Below, one piece after another: positions 51,970 through 64,000 of a stretch of DNA of 64,000 bases. Every line of letters begins with the position of its first letter. Position 1 is the stretch's first letter. A program made the translations under genes and the position numbers. Location of the stretch: the NCBI GenBank assembly GCA_037389465.1, contig JAZARR010000230.1, positions 3,534,001 through 3,598,000 on the forward strand, written 5' to 3'. This DNA is from Baylisascaris procyonis. Taxonomy: Eukaryota > Nematoda > Chromadorea > Rhabditida > Ascarididae. The notes beneath the pieces are model-generated. The model was not told the DNA's origin and did not search any database. It saw only the letters and a program-made list of their open reading frames with translations.

Positions 51970-54871
51970 GAGCTTGAACATTCAGCATGAAACATCAGAA
52001 CTTCAATATAACGGTGGAACTAAAAATGAGCCATCTTCAACTCTGGTGGCAGTCTGACGATGTATAGAAGTCATGCTCTCAGCATAGGGCACTGTGCTAT
52101 CGTAACGCAAAGTACAAAAAAACAGATTTACGTTCGCTGTGTTCCACACCACTCTATCTTTTACTCTAATTTCGCCCGCTGCCTCCTTCCAGCGACCCTC
52201 CGTACACCAATAACTTTAACCAACAACGTACCTTTGTTACACTTTTTATAGCCCCCGACAACACCAAAAGTTCGGACAGAGAAAACAAAATCCAAAGACC
52301 ACGAAGATTATATTCATTCATATATAAAGTGGAACCCAGCTAAAAGAAAGAAGGGCCTAACAGAGGGAAGAGAAAGAAGAAAGAAAATAAAAAAGGAGGA
52401 AGAACCAAAAATTTTGCTTGAACCGGACGCTAGGCATGGCTTCATGTCAGTGAATGCTAATGAATTTATACCATTATTTACAAGCCAACCGCTATTTGTA
52501 TCATTTATGCCAGTTTGTGAACCATTCTTACAACCAGTAGGAGTGAAAAAATCGACCTTAAGAGAGTGAACGAAACGGAACCATGACGGAAGTTGGATCT
52601 GAGAAAGTGACCTATACGACCAAAGAGTAAATGTATAAGTTCATTATACAAACTATAATTATATGTCATCAACAACAACTTAATGAGTGGGAAAACGCAT
52701 CGAGTGATCAAAAAAGCGCTCACTAAATTAAGATTGACAGTCTCACCTTATCTAACCAAAACAACAAGAAAAGAAAGAGAATAAAATAATAATTATTCAA
52801 CTATATAACGGAGGCATACAATGTAGTAAGCTGTATTTTCCTTCAATTGGTGTAGGCAATTACGCAACCTTCCTCAGTGAAGGGCAACGATCAACTTCTA
52901 CTGGCATATTGTTCCATAAATATCACCATTTTAATGGGGCATTTAGCTTGGGAAGCATTGTGGGCGCAAAGACAAAGCATTTTTTGTGAGAACGCCGATA
53001 CTATCGTAGTATGAAAATCTTTTCAGGAATCAATATTTCAATAGCTATTGAGAAAACACCAGCTAAAGACTCGTTGTAATTCGGTTTAATGAAGTTTCGC
53101 TCGTTTTGCTCTCTTAGTCCTTCTTTCCCATCTCCAATCCTCATGCGTCTATTTCTTCGTCGACCTTGACGACCTGCAGGGAATGTCGTAACATTTTCTT
53201 CGATTTCATAGGAGAACCTTCTTTGTTTCGGTATGAAAGGAAATAAAACTCCTTCTCGGAAGGTCTCTTTTCGAGTCCTCCCAAACCTGAATTTTTAAGG
53301 AAATCCTTCCCCTTCATTCTACGCCTCACCATCCTCTCGATTTCCCTTATTTCGTCGAAAAAAGTGGCAAAAGCAACGGAGTAAATCATCTAGAAGACAG
53401 AACAGTTGATAAATGAAGAATCCGTGCTTTTCCACAATTTTTTTCGGTTACGTAATTAGTCAGGCAAATGTTCTTTAAGAGATTAGCGCCATGAGATACC
53501 CTCGATCGAGCAAGGTGGAGGAAACAGTGCATGACCGCTGACCGCAAGGAAAATCGGGAACGAGCGAAGGAATGATAACGGTGGTCTTTAAGACAATCAT
53601 TTTAAATCATTGCGGAATATACAATATCCTTCTGCATCGCTGAAATATGAGCTTTAGATTGTAGTAAATTTCTTTTGCTTCTATTTCTTCCAGAAAGAAT
53701 TCGACTTGAGGTGGCAAAAGATAGAATTGTATTGTATTTTTATTCATCTAAACAGGTGCATACAAGTTTCAGATGTGGTATGATATGTATCATTTGCATT
53801 GATAATGTGGGCGATTAGATGGAGAAAGAAATATAATGAATCCAATTGGGTATCTTTATAATCTGAAGTTACTTGTGTGCTTGTTCTCTTACACAATCAC
53901 TAGATAATCGTTTTAGCGGGATAAAAAAATTTACTTCCGACTTCTTCGTCAATTATGCTCTCAGAGGATCCCTCCCTCCATCCCCTTCCTCACATCCCAA
54001 AACACATATTTGCTGGAAAAATATGAGCCCCTGACTCCTTTCACGAAAAAAAATCGGAATGACTTTGGATCGATTTCGGGGAACTCCTCCCCGAGTCCCG
54101 TTCTTGACCTCGAGTTTTTTTACTTTTGACGTAGTCCGAGCTACCCTCTCTCCTTTCACCTCTTTTGCTTCTTGAATCTTCTTTCGAAAAAAGTTGATCC
54201 CAAGACAGCGTTATTCCCAAGTAAAGCTTTTTGATATTGATGCTTATCAGCTGTTGAAACGCTTCTACTTCCTGTTCGCTTCAATATTTTTCAAAAGTAT
54301 ACCATCATTGACTTCATTCGGCTGAGTTGTGTTTAGAAAGTAAGCATTTCATCAATTTAATTAAGCCAATGTGATGGCTTCTATATATAGACAATGAACG
54401 GAACGAGAGATGCACTTCGGATCAAGTTATAAGTGCGCAAAACCTATTATGGTAGTTATCCTACACGTAAGGATTTAGTGAATAACTTGCATTCATTTTG
54501 CATACGAATAACTAAAGGGAGGATGCGATCTCCACATTTCACTTTCTGACGCTTACTAACGAATTTGCTAACTTGCTAAAAGCATATTGTTGTTTTCAGC
54601 TTGCAATTCATGATGGCTGCTTCTCGTTTAATTTCTTCAATAAAATAATAAACGAAAATTACAAACTGCGTTCTTATAAGTCTACAACCAACCCAAATGC
54701 AAATGAATACAAAATATAAAAGCATAAAATCGTTCATCGATCACTGATAACAATGACATGTTTTATAAAAAATCGATGATGTGGATGAAGCTATAAGCTT
54801 TCTTTTATTTCGCAATGAAAATTTGCGAATTATTGCACTAATATGACTTGCAAAGTAGTTCAAATAGCTGA

Positions 54872-54873
<2 letters not shown>

Positions 54874-54909
<36 letters not shown>
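54874..54909. repeat. TA microsatellite
   Basis: (TA)n of about 35 bases in intergenic sequence. Confidence 0.95.
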
Positions 54910-54912
<3 letters not shown>

Positions 54913-55890
54913 CAAATATGCAAATGAGGAGAATTTTATACTTGCAATTGCAACGTCAATATCTCGTTGTTTCATTATAAGAATAAATGCAATTTGTTCT
55001 CTTCTGCCTTAGGTCATATGGAATAAAGCAATTCGTCTGACAATTTTAGCTTCATATTCCAACCCCTTCCGCCCTATTCAGCGATGCTAATATTTGATAA
55101 TGAAAGAGAATTGAAAACTATGTTTGTCGATTTCAATCAGAAATTCCTTCGAAAGTTGATTCAATTCATGTGTCTTATGATACCTTCTTTATGCAACGGA
55201 TTTTTATGCTCATTGTGGTTGTTTTACTATTTTTTTTCTATTAAAGATATATTATTGTTATCAGAAAATTCTCAGAAAACATCTTTTTTTTTTCGAATAT
55301 TTCGTTTTTCTAAAAGTTTTAAAAATTGGAAAATTGCGAAAGAAATTCTTCTTTTGAATTATGGATGAATCAAAGAAGAGCTGATTTGGATATTAATAGC
55401 AATCTATGTCGTAGAACGGATGAACGCGACTATCAGAAAAGTTGATTCTACAAGTGGAAACAGATTTTTTTTTTTTTAAATATAGTAATATCCTCGAAAT
55501 CTGTTTCTTTACGAAGATATTCAAATGATTCACTGCGAGTACCAAACACTGTTCAATTCGTAACATTTATCATATTTTTCGATGTATTTTGAGCTCTCAG
55601 AATATTGAATGGAATAGTGAATGAACGAATGAATAGGGAATCACATTTAATAACAACGCATCTGGCGATAAATATTTATTACAATAATTTTCTTTGTAAT
55701 TTCTTTTCCCATATCGAAAGCTAATAAGCTGTCAATAAAGGATGATTACTAGCCTTATTTACAAGTACTTGAGTACAAGTATTCATATTTTAGAAGAAAC
55801 GTTCCTCTACGATGTTTTATAAGTGATGAAAATGAGGTTTGCGTTGACGACTCGTTATTCGGCGAAGTAATTGGTGATCTACGTTATCGT

Positions 55891-55963
55891 TCATCGCTGT
55901 ATTTCAGTGGATTGATACGATAACGGAATAGATTCATTGATCAATAGATCACTGCCCATTTGC
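55891..55963 (-). other. Candidate last exon of GPCR paralogue 2
   Basis: An acceptor ending AACAG is followed by one base that completes the split TGG codon left by the previous exon. A 23-residue polar reading frame then ends in TGA. A polar tail is what a GPCR C-terminus should look like. No clearly similar segment was found behind paralogue 1, so this remains a guess. Confidence 0.25.
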
Positions 55964-56572
55964 CTGTTTTTCCTCGAAACCAGTTTCGGCTGCCATCGAA
56001 GTTGTGACGTTGTCGATGTTAGAATGTTTTGTTGAGGGATCATAACTCACTATTGTAACATCCATTTTTTGAGAAAGCCTAAATTAACGCTTTATTGATT
56101 TCATTAATTCTATGTTTTTCTCAATTTACTCATGTTATCATGGTGTTTTTTTGTTTAAGTTATCTGAATTTCTAGATTGTATCGTTAGGGCCTTGATAAT
56201 TTTGTTTGGGAAGGGAGGAGGTGAAGGAGAGAAGCGGAAGGGGAAAAAGAAAGCGAAAAAGAGGAGGTGATGACTAAGAGCTTATTTGTATAATGTAAAT
56301 ATATTTCAATCTTTTATGAGTGATATGAATCAACGAGCTTTTTATTAACTCTAAAAGAACCACAATTAAGTTTCTTGACATTATTGGTTACATAATTTTT
56401 CAGATATTTTTTTAAATATTCAACGCGATATTAGAGAAAGGCAATATAGTTCATTTCATTAAATGCGTTGATTTGCGTCGATATTATCGGTGGATTTAGA
56501 AATATGAAGAATTATTGATAAGTTGTGCGATATGAATTCAATCCTCTTAGAAGTAAAATACAATATAGTAAC

Positions 56573-59500
56573 CATGTCTCATCGATGCTGTTGCGTCTTG
56601 ATGAGGCGACGATATTTCTTTTCCCACATAATATATTTCTGCATTCACGACGAAAATTTTGTCCGAGTGCGAAAAATAGAAAGAAATTTATTGAACAACA
56701 TAATGCCACTAGAAAATTGGCTGCACTCACTTGAAGGGCGGCAGAAGCAGGAGAATCTTCAGGTGCTTCCGCACCTAATACCTGGAATCACTTCAGTGTT
56801 ACTCATATCAATTACTCTGGGAAATATTGTAATAATCACAAGGATTTTCTTTATAGTTGTTCTAAGTGTGAAAATTCCGTTCATTTAAAATGTCTTGAAA
56901 TCTGCCTTAGGAGTGGCCTTGAATTCTTGTGAGCACAAGTTTCTGAGATTAGCGAAATTCAATTCGGATCGTTTATCCTGTGGTTCTTCAAATATCTGAT
57001 GGTTTTTCACTGAATTTTTTAAAAAGTTTTGTTCTACCTCAGGTAACACTGGAAGCACTAGATAGTGTGACAGTAGCCAACTTGAACTTGAAGTAGAATT
57101 TAAGAGAGAGCCAGAATGAAGAGTGACACAATGACTTCTGCATTCGTAAGCTATCAATAAAATAAAAAAGATTCATAGGGAACGTACACTTTCAACCATT
57201 GGCAATGGATCAGAGAGTGTAAATTTAATTATAACGATAATAAGCATTATATGCGATTCTCGTTCACCCCTGAAACAAAATTGCCGCAAAAGTGTTATAC
57301 ACCATCGCAGAATAAAACATCCTATAAGTCTGCCGCACAGTACCGCGAATTCTTATATCAGCTTCACAGTCTTAGCTAATCGAGTTCTAGAACGTCATTC
57401 CTTTTTTTTTTTTCAAAATCATTCAAAACTTTAGTATTAGTTAGACCGTGTATATTGTCAGGACGTTCGGAAAAGTGTTCGGCCTAGGCGGATTTAAGGA
57501 TTAGTGTTATACGCGGTTTAAGTGAGTTGTTTCTATCGGTGTTAAAGTTATGCTAAGCTGATGAGGTGATGCAAAGAGCAGAGCGCATAGGATACAAAGA
57601 AACCTCTTACGATGATTTGCATTGCGGTAAAGTGAACCTATTCTCAAAAATATTTTGTGCAGGAAAAATCAAAGGAAAAAATTAGATAATGAGTTTTAAT
57701 CGACCGGAAAGTACTGTTCCAAAACAGCGTAAACGGTTACTTCTAGTCCCAGTAGTACTGTTTTTCGTTTGGCGTTTTTGCGGTATATGCAAGTGGACAA
57801 GTTTGCAGTATATGCATATTTGAGAGTTTAATAAGCTAAATATGATAGATAAGTGAATTGCCCTGTGGGCTTAGAAAGTAAGGCAATATTGAATTTAGTA
57901 GGTTAGCCGAAGGCTAAATAAGCAAATAGCACAACAATGCGAACATATTAGCAGCAAGTGAACATACTTCAAAACATTGCTTGATCCATCGTTAGGTTCT
58001 CTTGCATCTAAACATCGTCTTTCTTTAACGGCATTATGCAAAAAGCATGAAATTCGCACCGTTAAGATAACGACCACCAATGAAGGAAATAAAGTAGCGA
58101 AAACCACTATTAACCATATATGATATACGTTCCAATATGTTTCATTCTGAAATAGTACACATTTCTATTTTGAAATGAACGTAGAAAATGTAAAAAATAG
58201 GTCATCGAAAATCAGTCGACGTTATCAGGGACACAGCAAATTCACCCTTTTCATTGTTGGAGGCGTCTTCAAAAAGTCAAACCGATAGGTAATATTCATT
58301 CGAGTACATTGCCCGCTTCACCCTCCCCCTCTCACCCCTCCCTTATCATCACTATAAGATAAGCTCATTTATAACGTTCATAAATTATGTGAATTTAGTT
58401 TGGAAAACTTCATTACTTTTATCCTATAAAGCAAACAGATTAATAGGGTTAAAAGTCCATTTTCTTTCCTGCAGACGAATGGTTACGCAGGATAATTATT
58501 GGTCACGTAGGCCGATTCCCTTAATGGACATGTTGGGCGCACATACTCAATCACAAATCATTTTGCACTGCAACATCGTATACGTACATGTGGTTGGTGC
58601 ATATTCTTGGGACTCTAAGTTTGAGGTGTACGTCACTAGGAAAACGTGATATGCACAAATGTTATGCCGAGAAAAACGTTGATTATACAAATGCTTAGAG
58701 CACAATAGCATATCAACTGAAATAAGTGCCAAAATAAGGCATTTCTTCGGTGAAAGTAGAATAATAAAATGGCTCCGCAATAATGTATTTATATTTTAAT
58801 TGAAGCCGCCCTTATGAATCTCTTATTAAAAAAAAAGCATTCTGGAAGAGATTGGAAATTCAGTTGCCTGCACAATCCAAGAATCATCTTCCACCTTCAA
58901 ATTTCTAGCAAACTTCACAGATCGAATAGAAGGTTTATAATATTAGCTATTCCAATGGATTATACATTACAGTCAGCAAGTTTCCTGCCTCTAACTTGAA
59001 TGCGCCGATAGAAATATGAAAATATTGACATAGACAAGCCGTAGCCTGTAATAAATATATTTTGCGAATGCAATGTTTAAAGTACGTTGAGCAAGCGGAA
59101 ATACGGGTTAGAAAACGTTGCAGAGCATGAGCTTTTGAACTCCTCTCTTCGGATACCGTTTTTTCCATGATCTATCAGCAAGTTAAATCATGTGCAGTCA
59201 CACTGTAAACGAGCAGAAGCGTGTAGAAATAAAATGGCCCAAAAGTTGTAGTGCATTGTTCCACACTTGATATCTTCGTTACGCTTTCGCTTTTTGTGTC
59301 AGCTTTTTTTTTTATTCGACTATATAAAAAAATTCTCAACTTTTGAGGCTGGATGAGTTTTACAAGGCGCTCACTGCGAGGACGCATTTCGATGGTGAAC
59401 CTTGATTAGAAATGTGAGAACTTTGCTGGAGCTGATAGACAGTGGCCTGAGCACGTCTCACGCAACCGTCTGACTCTAGAGTGATTAAGACTGCTGTCAG

Positions 59501-62500
59501 TAATTTTGAAAAAAAAGATACTGTTGAGAATGCACCTCGCAGCGGATGGCCTGCATCCAGTGAAGCAGTGCAAATTTTCACCAAATGCAATTGCATACTT
59601 TGTTAAATGCACACAGTATCAAAATTTGAGGAACTCCTTACAAAGAAAGGGTATTCACTTCGTTGTTAGCGAGATGGGACTGTCATAATGTTATGTTATG
59701 TTAATGAGGAAGTATAGTGAAGACCATTTTTCTGTTGCAGAACCAATAGGAAATGAGATGATGAGCAGTATGCGTTTTTGACATATGTATGCAACGTTGT
59801 GAAATTGTTACGATTAGTATGCTTTAGTTTTCGGCAGATTATTCGTTATTATTATGGTATTGCTTTCAATGATTGCATATTAGATCTAGGAATTTTTTGC
59901 TGCGAATGATGATGATGATGATGTGAGCAGATACCCATAACCGTGAGGTCGTTATATGGAAATGAGTTTGTTTAATCTCTGCTGTGAAGTGCTGAGAATA
60001 ATTACGCAACCAATTACGCCGGCGAAGTACCGAGTTCTCGAAGAGGGCATCACAGTTCATTGTGCTATCCAAGCCTTCTATAACACCTGCGTTTCCTGAG
60101 CGACAATAAATTTCACTCGGTGTGTTGGACTACGCCCTCTATTCGCCTGACTACGGATTTGCTGTTCAAGTGGTCGTGTTGCAGAGAGATGGAATGCCCA
60201 AGTAACGGAGATGAACAGTCACCACCGGTGTTCCCGTGACCCGCTCCCCCTCGACGTTTCTAGAGCCTACAACATTGTCGCTGGTTCGGAGGAATCTGGA
60301 TTGACAAGGAAGGAGGAAAGTGGGAGAAGCGCAGAAGGGTCCGTTTAAGTACCTATGGACGAATGCTTCACGCATTTTCCTTGTGTTCGATTGCTTTATG
60401 AACTTTTTTTCAGCCTGCGATCGCATAATTCGCGCTTCTCACATCACTCACGGAGATGACGAAAACCATCGGGGCACGTGCCCAGGCCCGTGAGGAGGGA
60501 TGACAGGAATTCTGAACATTACTGCGGACGTTCTCAAAAACCAAATTGAAGAAGCATTTTCTCATGTGTACAAGGAGTTGTGGCCACAGCGAGTGCGATG
60601 CACTGCCAAAAAGGCTGAAAAATGCATTGAGGCGCACAACGCTGAGATGGAATTGCGTTGCACAATGTTTATTGTGATGCTTAATTGCTATGATTGTCTT
60701 CAAGTGAAATTCTTAAAAAATTCCCAGGAAGATTGAAATCTCGCAAAATTACATTTTCATAAATAATGCATTGCTGTTATTAGGCCAAGGAGCACATCGT
60801 TTCTGAATGCGTTCCATTGTTGAATCGTTCGTGAAATGCGCGCAAATTTAAAGGCATGTTTAAGTGCGTATAATTTACTTTTGAGGTTGATTTAGCAGCT
60901 TGTAAGTCCGCGTAGGAGTTATTTTGGTGAAGCGCAGATTCTAACTGCAAATTTGTTAACTTTAGCTTCGTGATCGCTCGCTTTTAGAGACCATTAGAGA
61001 GAGCGACGCACACATATATTTGTAAAGAGAGAAAAGCTTATGTAAACACAAAACTGCAAAGCTTGCAATAAGAAGCACTACGTCAAACACAGAAGAAACC
61101 ATTACTAAGTGAGGAAAATCGAACTTGACTTTTAAGGAAATTTAGCTATAACTTATGCTCGTGTATTACCACAAAGTCCGTTTGATTTTATCTATAATAT
61201 TCTGCATATGCTTTCTCGAAACACAGAAAATTATTTTTTGAGTATAAGTGCCAAAAGTGAAAGTATAAGTGCCATCTCTAGAATCATTACAAACTTTGAT
61301 TTACAATTTATGTACAGAAGTTCAGAAGTGTCTCAATGTGATGGAGAATGAGAAATTTCATACCTCAAGAATCTCGGTGCTTGCAACAGTGAGATAGCAT
61401 GAAGTCGAATTGTGCACTTCTGAGGTAATATTCTTACACTGGGTGATCGACTTATATTCGAAGAGACGTGGAATGCAGAAAATGAAAGTTACGACCAGGA
61501 TGGCAGCAAGAATGCCTTTCACTCGACTGCAAATAAGTGATGGTGATAGTAATGATAAACTGCAAAACTTCGCCATCAGCAACCTTTTGAACACTGCAAG
61601 GGATAATTAAGAAATAAATTGCGATTATAAAGAATTCGTAATGATTTTTTATGGTTTGAAATTTATTCGTGCTCTCGAGGCAAGAACTTGTGGAAGCTCT
61701 GATGGATAGGGTAACCTTCTTGATATTCGTCATCGGCATTGGCAAGAGTTGCCAGTCGGGTCTGTTCGGTCACTTGACCCATCGCCGATTCTGCTTTTTT
61801 CTTTCAACTAGCATTTGTCAGTAAGTTTCTTGACAAACCCTGCCGTTGCCATTGCCCTGTAAGCGAATGGTTTCCGTAGTGCAATATAGCGTTCGATTGC
61901 TAGCGCTAAAACAATCCAGGTGATTGCTATATAAGACGGTCCAGAGAATGCGTGTGCGATAAGAATAACATATGTATAGAGACCCTTAATTTGGGTGTCA
62001 CCATAAATCAACGTTGGTAGGCAATAAAGAAGAAGACAATGACAGAGAAGTGCAGTCTGACAAATCAATAAAATTACCTGAAAGAATATATAACAATTAG
62101 CTGTTCTGCGATAAATTGATCATTCAAACTTATGATTCATCGATTAAATCGATTAAATTGATGATTTATGACAATAATTTCCTTCTTGGATGAGAAACAT
62201 TCGTGAGAAGAAATTCATTGACTTTATAGAAAACAGTTGACGGAATACGAACATCTATTCTAATGCTGAATAGTTGGCGGATTAACGGCTCTTTTTCACA
62301 CCTTGATGAACATGAATGCAATTCGTTTCAATGCGTACTAAACCCCGAAATTGGAGTGAAGGCAAAGAACTGGAATAGCTGAGAGGAACGAAAAGAAAAG
62401 CATGTTGAAAAGTTTAATATTCGTAAAATTTATGGCGTGATCTATGATGTATTTTTTAGCCTTAAAAAATTCTGTGCTCCATAGAGTCTTCCAAAAAAAA

Positions 62501-62834
62501 GTAAAGAAATTCGTCAAAACTCGATCGTCAGGTTAATTCTTTCTAGAGTGCTACGTTTCTTCGATTTATTTTATTAATCTACTAAAAAAAAATACTTTGA
62601 AATGATCATATATCGAGCATATCATTGCATAAATAAGATGAAAAGAGCAATACAATAAATCACCAGATAATATTGTGCAAGTGAGAATTTGCCACGATTT
62701 CTGCGTCGAAATATAATGATAGACAACGTATTGAATAGAACTCCAATGAATACGCAAAATAATATTAAGTAACCATCGACAATATATATAATGAATCTCA
62801 AGTTGCGTTCATGCTCGAGATGTTCAGATGACAT
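56573..62834 (-). CDS. FMRFamide-receptor-like GPCR, paralogue 2 (3' end incomplete)
   Basis: Close paralogue of the plus-strand receptor starting at 28049, in inverted orientation. Exons in coding order: 62834-62664, 62077-61839, 61526-61364, 58146-57968, 57269-57188 and 56781-56573. Exons 2, 5 and 6 have exactly the same lengths as in paralogue 1 (239, 82, 209), and all phases match; 347 residues plus a split codon are traced. TM1 is preceded by a short Glu/His-rich N-terminus. Glu-Arg-Tyr is at 119-121, the TM6 motif is LSDPLPM and TM7 reads NFLVALCCSINFFLFF. TTTCAG lies seven bases before the ATG, as in trans-spliced nematode genes. Exon 6 ends at the same GT as its twin, so a C-terminal exon must follow. 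One candidate is 55963-55891, which would add Trp plus 23 residues before a TGA; this part is weak. Reading through the donor would instead add about 20 unconserved residues. Confidence 0.85.
59345..59600 (+). mobile_element. Degenerate transposon copy C
   Basis: Starts GATGAGTTTTACAAGGCGCT and keeps the helix-turn-helix N-terminal part: the sense strand reads through SRVIKTAVSNFEKKDTVENA followed by PRSGWPAS. The match to copies A and B in order and spacing is clear. It ends before the catalytic part. It lies inside intron 3 of GPCR paralogue 2, in antisense. Confidence 0.6.
60480..60800 (+). mobile_element. Degenerate transposon copy D, 3' end
   Basis: Reads as a transposase C-terminus (TGILNITADVLKNQIEEAF, then ELWPQRVRC and KKAEKCIEAHNAEME), a typical end for Tc1/mariner-type proteins. 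The shared tail with AATTGCTATGATTGTCTTCA and TTAGGCCAAGGAGC follows. With copy C about 900 bases upstream on the same strand, the two may be halves of one element parted by other sequence. It is also inside intron 3 of GPCR paralogue 2. Confidence 0.55.
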
Positions 62835-62841
62835 AGTGAAG

Positions 62842-62847
62842 CTGAAA
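62842..62847 (-). promoter_or_regulatory. Likely trans-splice acceptor of GPCR paralogue 2
   Basis: TTTCAG followed by a seven-base leader and then the ATG. The same arrangement in three genes of the window supports a trans-splicing organism. Confidence 0.55.
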
Positions 62848-64000
62848 ATGATGAAAGAAGGCCGATTTTAGGGAGGAAAGTGATGATTCATTCTGCGATC
62901 TTCGCAACAAATGAGGAGTGCACAATAGAAAGTAGAATGGATCGCCACATAAATGAGCCTTTTAACTAGCTAATAAGTGTGAAAATAGGTCCAATATAGA
63001 ATAGTTCTTTCTTTTTCAAATAATCTACCCTTTTACAGATATTTAGTGAATAGTCGCTTTTTTTTGCGCCGGTTACTGTGACTAGCGGTTCAGTTGGTCG
63101 CAAAAACCATACAGAATTTAGTTCAAGTTTGAGCATCGGAAAGTGCCAACGAATTTGATGGAACAACCTAAAAGTTGGTCCAGGAAATCATCTTCGATGT
63201 ACATTACTTCCGTCAGGATTTGCAACGTTGACTTTAATGGTTATTGAATCGAAACTACTAGAAAACTAGCTGAGGGGCACAAAGCCATCTTTGACTTTCA
63301 CTTAATCCAGAGTTAAAAAAGCATAGCGATTTTGTTATAGCATCCACATTTCGTGTAAATCCCTAGGTAAGTGTTCATCTTTTGCAGTCCGAATCCAATC
63401 GAATGTTGATAGGTTAGAGTAGTTTCTTTTTTAGCGCATTACCTATGCAATTTCAACAGCTGCATATTTATTTACGGGCTGGCAGTAATGCCTTTTCAGG
63501 ATTCAGTTCACCGAGAAATTTGACAGGGCATTGAGATAATAATTATTGATGCTTGCATCAGTTTTACAATGCATATTATACTGGCCAAAACCCATTACTG
63601 TTGCCTTGCCCGTTCGTAAGTTGTAATTATCAAACAGACAACATACATATGTAGATCATGGATAAACGCAGAAGTAACATTCCCATCACCACTTTTTAAA
63701 GAGAAACTTGCAAAGCATATAAAAGGCTTTTATTGTAAAGTTTCATTAAAAATAGACTTCAGAATTCTATAAAACAATAAAAAGTTATCCTCTCAATAGT
63801 TGCGCCAATTCAGCAACTAACTTTCCTTGTATAAAGATAGAAAGCAAGATTGAATATTCGATGATAGCATCGTTAGGTATTAATTTCAATGCAACAATCA
63901 CTAGACCGGTTTTTCTTAATTTCAGCTATAAATGAGCAATTATAGAATTTTTGTGATTTAACGCACCTGATCGCCACCTTTCAACAATTTATGATAGATA
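62848..64000. other. Upstream flank of GPCR paralogue 2
   Basis: Expected to carry the promoter. A 66-codon frame at 62966-63166 on the receptor strand has no recognisable features. Confidence 0.5.

Larger units (their letters stand above)
51742..55890. other. Intergenic region upstream of DCTN5
   Basis: Two TA repeats, purine-rich tracts (52340-52405) and two Arg/Lys/Glu-rich minus-strand frames at 53141-53389 and 53953-54180. The first has its ATG directly after TTCTAG, but no domain is seen. Confidence 0.5.

Noticed and set aside
56885..57157. 90-codon minus-strand frame between exons 5 and 6 of GPCR paralogue 2
   Set aside because: It lies inside the intron defined by two exons that match paralogue 1 exactly in length and phase; a frame like this is absent from paralogue 1.

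Overview
The window looks like nuclear DNA from a nematode. It is AT-rich. Introns are bounded by GT and a short pyrimidine run ending TTTCAG. Three of the genes have a TTTCAG acceptor at or just before the ATG with no visible upstream exon, as expected for spliced-leader trans-splicing. The receptor types also fit a nematode. I cannot name the species; gene density is low and one inferred intron is about 12.5 kb. No ribosomal RNA, tRNA, CRISPR or bacterial-style operon was recognised.

Layout. 1-10 kb: no supported gene; a degenerate transposon copy and a dispersed repeat near 3.9-5.1 kb. 10.2-23.0 kb: a two-exon gene on the plus strand for a 123-residue secreted neuropeptide precursor with an allatostatin-C-type C-x6-C peptide. 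23-28 kb: mostly non-coding, with one possible short secreted ORF on the minus strand. 28.0-34.9 kb: a seven-transmembrane, FMRFamide-receptor-like GPCR gene (plus strand, six exons traced). 38.0-38.8 kb: a broken Tc1/mariner-type transposase. 39.2-46.2 kb: an eight-exon gene (minus strand) for a predicted SAM-dependent methyltransferase. 49.0-51.7 kb: dynactin subunit 5 (p25), minus strand, four exons. 56.6-62.8 kb: a second GPCR gene on the minus strand, a close paralogue of the first with every intron in the same place.

The two receptors face each other about 22 kb apart with the methyltransferase and dynactin genes between them, so the locus holds an inverted, spaced receptor duplication. 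A peptide precursor and two peptide-type receptors share one 64-kb window, but there is no evidence that the peptide is their ligand. The dynactin subunit and the methyltransferase are housekeeping-type genes. At least five degenerate copies of one transposon family, several TA microsatellites and a few sharp inverted repeats make up most of the recognisable non-coding content.
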